Shown piece after piece: positions 30,901-33,805 of a DNA stretch of 33,805 nucleotides (within the stretch, counting starts at the first letter, position 1; each line of letters begins with the position of its first letter). Both the position numbers and the translations under genes were made by a program. The notes under the pieces were generated by a model that ran no database searches, was not told where the DNA came from, and worked only from the letters and a program-made list of their open reading frames with translations. The DNA is from Reticulitermes lucifugus (lineage: Eukaryota > Arthropoda > Insecta > Blattodea > Rhinotermitidae), in contig JAKCWW010005313.1 in the NCBI GenBank assembly GCA_026260175.1, positions 3,218-37,022 of the forward strand, written 5' to 3'.

Positions 30901-32189
30901 AATCATTTGGCATTATCTTCAGTTTGTGTGAATGGATGGGTCCAAACTGTTGGGATGTTTACAGAAGTAATTGGTTTAATCAATAAAATCTTTTTGGGGA
31001 CAAGTTGATTTTCATCATAGCTTTGGTTAGGAAACAAATATGGCAAAACCACCATGTAAGGTTTTTTTTTTGGGAAACAGAAGATTTGACAGTAAACTGA
31101 AGAAAATCTGAAATGGAGAAAAAGTTACCATAGGTTATTGACTTTGGATAATTGAAATTAAAACCATAAATCAAGGAACATTAAATTGTGTTTCCACTGT
31201 ACCAATATTTTAAAATCACAGTTCTTGCCTACTTGTAACATTTTCATGTTTCTTGAAGATATTCAGAACAGCGTAATGAAGTTACCAGAAGATTTTTGCA
31301 ACATGATAACCAGCATGTTTCAAGTCATTTCAGAGTTTTTGGAATGTGTCAGACCCTTTAATGTGACCACACATGTTATGCAGGTTAGTGATGGGGTTCT
31401 TCTCTTTATGGGATCAATCCAAGCACTAACCTGTAATACCTTATATGCACAGGAAACAATTTATAATATGGGAGACCACTTTTTATTAAATTCTTATTTT
31501 AAATTTTGTTTTAACATTAAACAGTTTCTGTATATTAGAAGTTAGAAGTTAGAAATGGGATATTGTATTTGGTGTAGTCACTGGCCTACAGGCTGGACGA
31601 TCTGGAGTTTGAATCCAGACAGAGTTAAGGTATATTTCTGTTATCCAAAACATCCAGACTGGCTCTGCTGTCCACCTAGCCTCCTATTGAGTGGGTACTC
31701 ATAGTTTCTTCCCTGGGGGTAAAGTGGCCAGGGCATGGAGTTGACCACTCACCTCCATCTAGTGCGAAGTTTAAGAATCAGTCGGTCTGTACCTGTACTC
31801 CCCCTCCTTGCTTTCATGGAGTGCTGAGGCACAACTTTACCGTTTCCTGTTTCTTGGGACCAGATAAATTTTCTAGTAAGGAAAGTTTAGGCATGTTTCA
31901 TTGTATATTAATATGGGGGATATGGTTGTGTTGTTGATATCCCCCTGTGCCCATAGTTTCTCGCCAAGTCTTTTGAGAATAAATTTGGAATTAATGCCTT
32001 CTGTGTTTAGGCCCTTGTGAAGCTGCTCATCATGTTCTTGGTTCATTGGGTCTATGCCCTAGCTAATATTGCGGTGATATTTGTGGTGTGGTTCTACGTT
32101 GGACATGCAAATCCTGCCGTCAAGCCTGGTATAGCCTCAGAATTCCAATTTTTCGCTTGGCTTAAAAATGGTCTGCTCCGTCTAATGGG
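8183..32189 (+). CDS. SLC12A8: SLC12A8 (CCC9)-like solute carrier family 12 transporter, 10 exons, 3' partial
   Basis: This membrane transporter belongs to the cation-chloride cotransporter branch of the APC superfamily. Joined exons: 8183-8404, 14614-14794, 16185-16330, 18436-18667, 19477-19678, 21074-21174, 23294-23427, 26931-27278, 29644-29817, 32011-32189. All junctions are GT-AG and keep frame, giving 639 residues; vertebrate SLC12A8 is about 714, as I remember, so only the last part is missing. Hallmarks are KPWW...[34 protein letters not shown] in TM1, [20 protein letters not shown] near TM6, and [20 protein letters not shown] in TM10. About 10 membrane segments lie in residues 95-458, followed by a polar linker and two more segments in exon 10. 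The vertebrate protein has been linked to polyamine and amino-acid uptake and, controversially, to nicotinamide mononucleotide transport. The insect substrate is unknown. SLC12A9 is less likely because of the late TM pair after a long linker. Confidence 0.92.
8707..8854. repeat. MITE-like foldback with about 52-bp inverted arms
   Basis: The left arm 8707-8758 begins ATGCCATGTAGTTT. The reverse complement of the right arm 8803-8854 begins with the same bases and continues AGATAGGTA and GAGGAACCTGCTGCC against AGATTGGTA and GAGGAACTTGCTGCC. A clear target duplication was not found, so the superfamily is open. Confidence 0.6.
9538..9620 (+). repeat. dispersed repeat scrap ([15 protein letters not shown] remnant)
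   Basis: The + strand reads [19 protein letters not shown] then LHGT, a stop and RFIT. It matches the second copy at 19105-19190 ([18 protein letters not shown]). I recall this peptide-like string as a very common repeat in cockroach and termite assemblies; it is not a host gene. Confidence 0.6.
9640..10230. mobile_element. imperfect inverted-repeat element with degenerate hammerhead-like cores
   Basis: The left arm (about 9640-9850) and the reverse complement of the right arm (about 10030-10230) share the blocks GACAAATATA, TATCATAT, TTTTGGCTTGGGTTAGCCAT, AGATTCAGACA and AAATATAAGACCTTGCA. The left arm on the minus strand reads CTAATGATGGCT...AAGCCAAAACATAC and the right arm on the plus strand reads CTAAAGATGGCT...AAGCCAAAATATAT. 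The stem II pairing survives, but the CTGATGA and GAAA residues are mutated. It therefore looks like an older relative of the elements at 6853-7228 and 24303-24866. Confidence 0.55.
10270..10690 (-). pseudogene. non-LTR retrotransposon (LINE) C-terminal remnant, frameshifted
   Basis: The minus strand reads [20 protein letters not shown], then [34 protein letters not shown], and in another frame [20 protein letters not shown]. The order [35 protein letters not shown] is the region after the reverse transcriptase domain of a common insect LINE. At least one frameshift, near 10430-10500, breaks the frame. It lies antisense in intron 1. Confidence 0.85.
12062..12300 (-). repeat. dispersed insect repeat (CLHLQG-type remnant)
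   Basis: The minus strand carries the peptide-like remnant [20 protein letters not shown] followed by LHLQGG. I recall WDVTPCSLV...CCLHLQGRS strings as a frequent repeat remnant in Blattodea and other insect assemblies. Two GGAGGCAGT blocks 61 bases apart (12157 and 12218) suggest an internal duplication. It is not a host gene. Confidence 0.5.
12345..12645 (-). repeat. tRNA-derived SINE, family A (minus-strand copy)
   Basis: The head on the minus strand at about 12640 reads GAGTTGGAATAGCTCAGTCA then GTACAGTGACTAGGCCACAG. The body has the GGCTGTC and CACCTAGTACC phrases and the tail ends near GGTAAATTG at 12349. The layout is as in the copy at 30406-30697, but diverged. Confidence 0.75.
13080..13600 (+). 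pseudogene. badly decayed LINE remnants on the + strand
   Basis: Two blocks resemble the LINE at 10270-10690. [11 protein letters not shown] lies at about 13129-13161. [19 protein letters not shown] followed by FRGCEWG lies at about 13516-13590. The second block is the clearer one. The sequence between them is too decayed to align by eye. Confidence 0.5.
13865..14120 (+). repeat. tRNA-derived SINE, family A (plus-strand copy)
   Basis: The head reads GGTATAGTGAGTAGGCTATG, then a decayed B box GGGGTTCAATTTT. The body has GAGCCTCCTATTCAAAGG, CAGGGCATTAAG and CTGAGGTTAAGAATACTGG, as in the 31548-31850 copy. No clear target duplication was found. Confidence 0.75.
14614..14794 (+). CDS. SLC12A8: SLC12A8 coding exon 2 (residues 75-134, TM1 and start of TM2)
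   Basis: The exon follows the acceptor TTTTAG and ends ACAG before GTTAGT, leaving phase 1. It encodes [19 protein letters not shown], then TWDGVFTSC and the first membrane helix [19 protein letters not shown] at residues 105-123. This is the most diagnostic block of the SLC12 family and matches the SLC12A8 branch closely. Residue 135 (Val) is split with exon 3. Confidence 0.95.
14795..16184 (+). other. intron 2 (1.4 kb)
   Basis: GTTAGT donor and TTTTCAG acceptor at 16178-16184. A short GT microsatellite lies at 15723-15735. No transposon or RNA gene was recognised. Confidence 0.75.
16185..16330 (+). CDS. SLC12A8: SLC12A8 coding exon 3 (residues 135-183, TM2-TM3)
   Basis: The exon completes a split Val codon and encodes [17 protein letters not shown], then the loop motif [17 protein letters not shown] (residues 156-172) and the start of TM3, GLLYVFGQ. 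The GGVYFLVS motif is the counterpart of the GGAYYLISRSLG block of cation-chloride cotransporters. It ends in phase 0 before GTCAGT. Confidence 0.95.
16437..16778. repeat. two direct copies of an approximately 60-bp sequence
   Basis: The first copy (16437-16498) and the second (16718-16778) share ACATCACAG, AGAG, CTGCAGC, TCCTTGCAATGAC and AATCTATTA, with a few substitutions and one indel. They are 280 bases apart, and the mariner lies about 60 bases beyond the second. They could be a local duplication or two fragments of one dispersed repeat. Confidence 0.6.
16840..17371 (+). mobile_element. 5'-truncated mariner element
   Basis: A transposase C-terminal half ends at 17311. It is followed by a right terminal sequence ending AACTTTTGGATAGCACCTCG then TA at 17370-17371. 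The reverse complement begins TACGAGGTGCTATCCAAAAG, a typical mariner terminus. The left inverted repeat and N-terminal half are absent. It is a different subfamily from the element at 1-496, since both the protein and the repeats differ. Confidence 0.8.
16847..17311 (+). pseudogene. mariner transposase remnant with Asp-to-Asn in the active site
   Basis: The open frame runs through [19 protein letters not shown] (first catalytic Asp, codon 16853-16855), then [15 protein letters not shown], and [15 protein letters not shown] (third Asp). The usual HHDNAPAH is HHNNAPAH here: codon 17003-17005 is AAC where GAC is expected, so the second catalytic Asp is lost. Spacing to the third Asp is 34 residues (DD34D). 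Apart from this and the missing N-terminal half the frame is intact to the stop. It cannot encode an active enzyme. Confidence 0.85.
17440..17575 (-). repeat. SINE family B fragment (minus strand)
   Basis: On the minus strand, GTTTGAACCTTTGCCATGAT is followed by ATGGTTTTCCTCAGTCCCAC and CTTCCTTTCTGGTC. This follows the layout of the family B copies at 21226-21474 and 30020-30270 (GGTTCAAATCTTGGC, ATGGTTTTTCTCA). It is a diverged fragment. Confidence 0.45.
18436..18667 (+). CDS. SLC12A8: SLC12A8 coding exon 4 (residues 184-260, TM3-TM5)
   Basis: The exon starts in phase 0 after CTGTTCAG with [15 protein letters not shown]. It then encodes a hydrophobic segment [20 protein letters not shown] and another, [20 protein letters not shown]. 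The pattern of a helix, [13 protein letters not shown] and the next helix is the family arrangement (INxxGVKxxxKLQ). It ends in GATAAAG before GTGAGT (phase 1); the split codon 261 becomes Glu. Confidence 0.95.
18921..18959 (+). repeat. (AACT/AACC)n imperfect microsatellite
   Basis: Tandem AACT and AACC tetramers. Together with the CTGA tract at 19072-19094 it lies upstream of the repeat scrap at 19105. Confidence 0.8.
19072..19190 (+). repeat. (CTGA)n tract plus dispersed repeat scrap ([18 protein letters not shown])
   Basis: A CTGA microsatellite at 19072-19094 runs into a + strand reading [18 protein letters not shown] then FSFYET and a stop (from 19105). It is a second, diverged copy of the scrap at 9538-9620. 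It is a transposon-derived remnant, not a host exon. Confidence 0.6.
19477..19678 (+). CDS. SLC12A8: SLC12A8 coding exon 5 (residues 261-327, extracellular loop and TM6)
   Basis: The first part is a hydrophilic loop with an N-glycosylation sequon NNT at residues 274-276. Then come [16 protein letters not shown] and the family signature [20 protein letters not shown] (residues 302-321). In SLC12 transporters this signature closes TM6 and is among the most conserved stretches. The donor is GTGAGT. The exon leaves phase 2, and codon 328 (Gly) is completed by exon 6. Confidence 0.95.
19679..21073 (+). other. intron 5 (1.4 kb), ending in a tandem array of acceptor copies
   Basis: GTGAGT donor. 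The true acceptor is TTATTTTCAG at 21064-21073. The last 400 bases are a 76-bp tandem array described separately. Upstream sequence (19679-20670) shows no recognised repeat. Confidence 0.8.
20671..21110 (+). repeat. 76-bp tandem array duplicating the exon 6 splice acceptor
   Basis: Five full units start at 20671, 20747, 20823, 20899 and 20975. A sixth starting at 21051 runs into the real exon 6 and diverges after about 60 bases. Each unit contains a pyrimidine tract, TTTTCAG, and about 30 bases identical or nearly so to the start of exon 6, then about 23 bases not found in the exon, ending TTGTATGT. Units differ by only one to a few substitutions, implying recent or homogenised duplication. 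The decoy acceptors precede 20694, 20770, 20846, 20922 and 20998. Decoy reading gives [15 protein letters not shown] then a stop within the unit. Confidence 0.95.
21074..21174 (+). CDS. SLC12A8: SLC12A8 coding exon 6 (residues 328-361, TM7)
   Basis: The exon encodes [20 protein letters not shown] then [13 protein letters not shown]. Only this last copy of the duplicated acceptor continues into the family sequence ([13 protein letters not shown], the counterpart of the conserved CTREALRYDFLIA region as I recall it), so 21074 is chosen as the true start. It leaves one base before GTAAGT. Codon 362 reads Arg after joining exon 7, where I recall Gly in the vertebrate protein. Confidence 0.92.
21226..21474 (+). 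repeat. tRNA-derived SINE, family B
   Basis: The head reads GGGGTAGCACCTCAG, with a B-box-like CTGGTTCAAATATTAG. The 3' end reads TCATATGACAATGTATAGTC then TGAGCTACA, and the tail has AACCATGAATGAGTAAGTA. The copy at 30020-30270 shares the same head, end and TAAG-type tail, defining the family. Confidence 0.7.
21790..21920 (+). repeat. tRNA-derived SINE fragment, family B-like
   Basis: The sequence AGTGGTTAGTACTT...GGAGGTCCAAGGTTCAAGAC is a tRNA-like head with a B-box-like element, followed by CAGTTTTCCCCCTGACTTA. The 3' part is not clearly present. Confidence 0.5.
22060..22180 (-). pseudogene. LINE C-terminal remnant (minus strand)
   Basis: The minus strand reads [20 protein letters not shown], matching [20 protein letters not shown] of the copy at 10270-10690 with an internal deletion. 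The shared DNA block AAAACAACAGGCAAAAT is visible in both. Confidence 0.65.
23294..23427 (+). CDS. SLC12A8: SLC12A8 coding exon 7 (residues 362-406, TM8)
   Basis: The exon encodes [20 protein letters not shown] then [19 protein letters not shown] and ILGRG. The order of a helix ending [15 protein letters not shown] and then IAxExVIP is conserved across SLC12 and other APC transporters, where the loop contacts the transport core. The acceptor is GTACAG and the donor GTGAGT, ending in phase 0. Confidence 0.95.
24303..24866. mobile_element. approximately 560-bp near-complete palindrome with hammerhead-like core (Penelope-like / retrozyme type?)
   Basis: The left arm (about 24303-24578) and right arm (about 24594-24866) are reverse complements over most of their length, with a spacer of roughly 15 bases near 24579-24593. 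Matching blocks include GGCCATCATCAGGGAGAAAC, GCAAATTTAATATTGTATTG (both orientations), ACAATGTGAATATTGATTAA and TAACAAGAGTGTGTTCAA. It appears to be two inverted copies of one unit. The right copy keeps a hammerhead-like core. In the left copy the GAAA box has decayed to ACAA. Confidence 0.75.
24811..24853 (+). ncRNA. hammerhead-ribozyme-like motif, second copy
   Basis: CTGATGA (24816-24822) and GAAA (24839-24842) are linked by three helices. Stem I is TCTCC 24811-24815 with GGAGA 24849-24853. Stem II is GGCC 24824-24827 with GGCT 24835-24838, the last U closing as a wobble. The very short stem III is AC 24842-24843 with GT 24846-24847. Predicted cleavage follows A24848. As in the copy at 7104-7160, one extra T (24823) follows the core. 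Stem sequences differ from that copy but still pair. Confidence 0.5.
24864..24961 (+). repeat. (AGT)n / (ACT)n microsatellite
   Basis: A short ACT-rich stretch at 24864-24880 is followed by AGT-rich sequence and an uninterrupted run of about 21 AGT units at 24898-24960. The tract begins directly at the right end of the palindromic element. Confidence 0.95.
25440..26120 (-). pseudogene. degenerate DDE (Tc1/mariner-like) transposase remnant
   Basis: On the minus strand the clearest block is [17 protein letters not shown] (about 25752-25702), a worn form of the RSPDLTPLDFFLWGY motif around the third catalytic Asp. Here the Asp residues are Glu and Asn. Upstream on the same strand are SPKFNVFCV and EEFPMPI (cf. 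VNVWCG and LEEVP). Downstream is TELEYRY near the C-terminus. Many stops and frameshifts break it. The border GTACAGGGTG at 25440 may be one end. Confidence 0.5.
26315..26600 (+). repeat. tRNA-derived SINE with long hairpin (family C)
   Basis: The head reads CCATGGTTGTATGGTCTAAG, then a perfect B box GGGTTCGAATCCC (26381-26393) that pairs as a T arm (GTGGG with CCCGC). Acceptor-stem pairing is poor, so it is tRNA-derived rather than a tRNA gene. After about 60 bases comes a 53-bp-arm hairpin (26456-26565), and the element ends near CTGTCGAGTCGTTG. CpGs are better kept here than in the surrounding intron, suggesting a younger insertion. Confidence 0.7.
26456..26565. repeat. near-perfect hairpin, 53-bp arms, 4-base loop
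   Basis: The left arm 26456-26508 and right arm 26513-26565 are reverse complements with about two mismatches. The loop is GAGG. The arms meet at CTCTGGAC-GAGG-GTCCAGAG. Confidence 0.95.
26705..26880 (-). repeat. SINE family A fragment (minus strand)
   Basis: The minus-strand head reads TCAGTCAGCACAGTGACTAT near 26865-26845. The body has CCAGCCTTCTAATCAATGGG, matching CCAGCCTTCTATTCAATGGG of the copy at 30406-30697. The 3' half is missing. Confidence 0.65.
26931..27278 (+). CDS. SLC12A8: SLC12A8 coding exon 8 (residues 407-522, TM9-TM10 and linker)
   Basis: The exon starts in phase 0 with [19 protein letters not shown], then [19 protein letters not shown] and VIDYSYFAL, the conserved TM9-TM10 block of the SLC12 family. 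It continues into a polar linker with [20 protein letters not shown] and [16 protein letters not shown], comparable in place to the long linker that sets SLC12A8 apart. The donor is GTAAGT at 27279. A GT two bases earlier is a weaker alternative that would break the frame. Confidence 0.95.
27279..29643 (+). other. intron 8 (2.4 kb)
   Basis: GTAAGT donor and TCTTGTTAG acceptor. No known transposon, SINE or RNA gene was recognised. Open frames at 28205-28423 and 28911-29147 lack motifs. Confidence 0.7.
29644..29817 (+). CDS. SLC12A8: SLC12A8 coding exon 9 (residues 523-580, cytosolic linker)
   Basis: A Ser/Glu/His-rich linker ([19 protein letters not shown] and so on) ends in [14 protein letters not shown], which corresponds to the CNPWVSLLG-like approach to the final membrane pair in SLC12A8. 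Both ends are phase 0 (TTGTTAG acceptor, GTAAGG donor). The linker is low in conservation; the WFSLVG end and in-frame joining to exon 10 support it. Confidence 0.88.
29881..30001. repeat. foldback of about 58-bp arms just after exon 9
   Basis: The left arm 29881-29939 starts ATAACATTATCAGTGG and the right arm 29945-30001 reads back as ATAACATTCAGTGG. Both share TCCTGATCCAGAGGTCAG, and pairing continues with mismatches to ACACAA and TTGTAT around a loop of about 5 bases. The structure begins 63 bases beyond the exon 9 donor. Confidence 0.85.
30020..30270 (+). repeat. tRNA-derived SINE, family B
   Basis: The head AAGTGGGTAGC is followed by a B-box-like CTGGGTTCAAATCTTGG. The 3' end reads TCATTTGACACTACATATTC then TGAGCTACA and the tail is AACCATAAGTAAGTAAATA. 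It is the best preserved family B copy here. Confidence 0.75.
30393..30710 (+). mobile_element. SINE family A, with 13-bp target site duplication
   Basis: The element at 30406-30697 (292 bp) is flanked by the perfect duplication AGTAAGAGTTGTG (30393-30405 and 30698-30710). The head has GTTGGTATAGTGACTAGG and the B-box-like GGGATTTGAATCCC. The body ends in a CTCCATCTAGTGTTGAGG region and the tail in TTACCTTTTT. It is the reference copy for the family in this window. Confidence 0.9.
30770..30890 (-). repeat. SINE family A 3' scrap (minus strand)
   Basis: GGAAAGGTAAGGTTCCCTAT at the left and CTTTGGCATTCGATGGAGGTG on the right correspond to the tail and the CTCCATCTAGTG segment of family A read on the minus strand. 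Confidence 0.45.
31548..31850 (+). repeat. tRNA-derived SINE, family A (plus-strand copy)
   Basis: The head GGTGTAGTCACTGGCCTACA is followed by GGAGTTTGAATCC, then CCTCCTATTGAGTGGGTAC, AAAGTGGCCAGGGCATGGAG and CACCTCCATCTAGTG. The tail is CTTTACCGTTTCC. No clean target duplication is visible. Confidence 0.8.
32011..32189 (+). CDS. SLC12A8: SLC12A8 coding exon 10 (residues 581-639, final membrane pair)
   Basis: The exon starts in phase 0 with [20 protein letters not shown], then [17 protein letters not shown] and [17 protein letters not shown]. The two hydrophobic segments and the FxFFxW motif after them match the C-terminal region that I recall as distinctive for SLC12A8. It ends in phase 2 before GTAAGT at 32190. 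The remaining C-terminal tail is not found in the 1.6 kb that follow, so the gene runs off the window. Confidence 0.93.
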
Positions 32190-32569
32190 GTAAGTACATA
32201 AATGGCTCCTTCAGAGTCACACCACCTCATGATTGTGTTGTAATATTAGGACATATTGCTTCCATTTTCAGACCATTCATGTGGGTTTCACATTCTCAGG
32301 TGCATATCAGAGCAAGGGATGTTCAAAATGCTTGACTGCAAAATAGAATAAAGAAGATACTAATTTAGGCACCATCATCCTGTTGTGTTTATCAAATCAA
32401 TATAAATTATAGGGTCCGAGTAACACAACACTATGAATATTGTATATTCTTTATATTTTGCTACAACATCAAACATAATCAGGTGGTCTTACAAATGTGT
32501 AAAAAGGAAGTGTGTTTTTTAGGAAGAGGCCTCCCCTTTACAAACAGTGAATATAGTATTTTAGTAACT

Positions 32570-32602
32570 TTGTTATTATTCCAAATAGTGGAATAATAAC
32601 AA
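32570..32602. repeat. perfect 14-bp-stem hairpin
   Basis: TTGTTATTATTCCA at 32570-32583 and its exact complement at 32589-32602 flank the loop AATAG. It is AT-rich; its origin is unknown. Confidence 0.8.
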
Positions 32603-32656
32603 TTGTAAAATAAGGGTTAAAACTAATTAAAATCAGAATATGCTGCTGAGATCATT

Positions 32657-32716
32657 TGTTATGCTCGTGAGTGCCCTGTGTTGTTTGAACAACATACAGC
32701 ATTTACGAGCATAACA
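32657..32716. repeat. imperfect 29-bp-arm palindrome
   Basis: TGTTATGCTCGT...GTGTTGTT (32657-32685) and its complement (32688-32716) pair with a few mismatches in the middle and only two bases between the arms. Confidence 0.75.
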
Positions 32717-33522
32717 GCAGGTGTACTTATGCTTTGTCCAGGCTACCACATCTTACCTAAATGAGATAGTAAATACACTGTGATGGTACAGTATTTTTTT
32801 TTCGGCACACACAGTGAGAGTGTAGACCTTCCTGTATCTTTATATGGTCACAGATCTACCTTTTATTTTTGGCTTATATAAATGATTTGCTAATTACAGT
32901 ACCATAAAATATGGAAAATTGCTGGGGTACTATTAAATACTTCTTGGCTTGGAAGTAAGCCAGCTGCAGAATTGCTGGGATTGACAGTTGATGCTGAATG
33001 AGATATAATGGATGATTGTAGATTTGTAAAGGTGAAGTGATTTGGAAAGATGCAGTTAGGGTCTGTCATGGCATTGAACCAAGTTGACTCATTGATGCAC
33101 CAGCATAGATTTAAACCTCCCAGGTGCAAGCGAGATATCTCACTGCTTAATCTTTGCTTCAGCTGTTTTCATCTGTGTAGGAAAACTAACAGGTTTTCAA
33201 AATTAACAATCATATGGTTTCAAGTCAGGTCAGTGAAAGAATGTACACAGATTCTTCTCCACCCATCTGCCCAGCAGCTATTTCCAGGCTGTGTCCCTTC
33301 CACCACTGCCACCAAGTGTCACATTATTCTGGAATGGTTTTTTTATAAATTTCTGCTGATAGATTACATCTTTTAATTATATTAAAGTAAATTAATTATA
33401 GTATTTACTGTATGTTTCACATATTTTATTACAGTCAATGATGGCAGTGTTGATAAGATGACATAATATTGAAGTAAATGGCTCCTGCTTTCAAAGGCTG
33501 GGAAGTGAGTCTGGTCTATGAT

Positions 33523-33574
33523 GGGGGGGGGGAGTATTGTAGGGCAGCTGGAAGCATGCTTGAACCCCCCCCCC
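33523..33574. repeat. G10 run followed by C10 run
   Basis: Ten Gs at 33523-33532 and ten Cs at 33565-33574, separated by 32 bases, could pair as a stem. Homopolymer lengths of this kind are also prone to sequencing error. Confidence 0.8.
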
Positions 33575-33746
33575 ACTACCCATATTTATTATTTTCCTGG
33601 CCCAAGTGTATATCCATAAATTCTGTGACAATCTAACTTCACTGTACTCATACACACAACATTAGACATGCATGAAAATCTACACCTGTTTCTCAGTTCA
33701 TGAAAACCATTAGCAGTATTTTAAGAGAAACTGTGATTTTGAAGTA

Positions 33747-33805
33747 CAGTGAAACCTCTATCCATCGTTTTTCAGGGGACCGGAAAATAAGAACGATACA
33801 TACGG
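33747..33805. mobile_element. probable left end of a TA-flanked DNA transposon
   Basis: After a TA at 33745-33746 the sequence reads CAGTGAAACCTCTATCCATC, then AGGGGACCGGAAAATAAGAA. This resembles the CAGT(G/A)AAACCTCT...GGGACCG terminal repeats of pogo/Tigger-like elements as I remember them. Only 59 bases are visible, so the family is uncertain. Confidence 0.45.

Larger units (their letters stand above)
29818..32010 (+). other. intron 9 (2.2 kb), SINE-rich
   Basis: GTAAGG donor and GTGTTTAG acceptor. It contains a foldback (29881-30001), SINE B (30020-30270), SINE A (30406-30697), a SINE A scrap (30770-30890) and another SINE A (31548-31850). The segment 30900-31540 has no named feature. 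Confidence 0.75.
32190..33805 (+). other. intron 10, incomplete at the window edge
   Basis: The segment starts with GTAAGT and contains two small hairpins (32570-32602 and 32657-32716), a G-run/C-run pair (33523-33574) and the start of a probable DNA transposon (33747). No acceptor followed by a convincing terminal exon was found. Confidence 0.65.

Noticed and set aside
31186..31545. 119-residue open frame in intron 9
   Set aside because: No recognised motif and no splice signals that would join the transporter in frame. Exon 9 to exon 10 joins perfectly without it.
32275..32311. Micro-exon after TTTTCAG that keeps frame (PFMWVSHSQ) before GTGCAT
   Set aside because: The donor is weak and the residues do not resemble the family tail. 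Frame agreement over nine codons can easily occur by chance.

Overview
This is an AT-rich eukaryotic window, almost certainly from an insect with a large, transposon-filled genome. The evidence is short coding exons with GT-AG borders, kilobase-scale introns, two mariner remnants, a hAT element, tRNA-derived SINEs and non-LTR fragments. Some repeat remnants (a peptide-like WSKVLLEKL...LVKKF string, and a CLHLQG string on the minus strand) are ones I remember as abundant in cockroach and termite assemblies. Blattodea is therefore my best guess, but this rests on memory and is not proven.

The window holds one recognisable host gene, on the + strand: a solute carrier family 12 member 8 (SLC12A8, CCC9)-type transporter. 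Ten coding exons can be placed between 8183 and 32189. All ten join in frame and give 639 residues. The C-terminal exon or exons lie beyond the right edge. The start codon at 8183 follows an in-frame stop and a splice acceptor at 8123, so a non-coding 5' UTR exon must lie upstream, probably in the CpG-retaining stretch at about 5990-7520.

Layout. 1-496: right half of a mariner element. 1596-2673: non-autonomous hAT element with a perfect 8-bp target duplication. About 3160-5285: SINE and LINE remnants. 5990-7520: CpG-retaining, promoter-like region that contains a long inverted repeat (6853-7228) with a hammerhead-ribozyme-like motif. 8124-32189: the transporter gene. Its introns hold SINEs of three kinds, LINE fragments, a second mariner with a mutated catalytic residue, a degenerate DDE transposase, several foldback structures and microsatellites. 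33747 to the right edge: probable start of another TA-flanked DNA transposon.

The most striking structures are these. (1) A six-member 76-bp tandem array just before exon 6, in which the 3' splice site plus the first 30 or so exon bases are copied five times as decoy acceptors, each leading to a premature stop. (2) Inverted repeats carrying hammerhead-like cores with compensating changes in the stems (7106-7154 and 24811-24853), the second inside a roughly 560-bp near-complete palindrome in intron 7. These look like Penelope-like or retrozyme-type elements. (3) A near-perfect 53-bp-arm hairpin within a tRNA-derived SINE in intron 7. I saw no CRISPR array and no functional tRNA or rRNA gene, and I could not model a second host gene.
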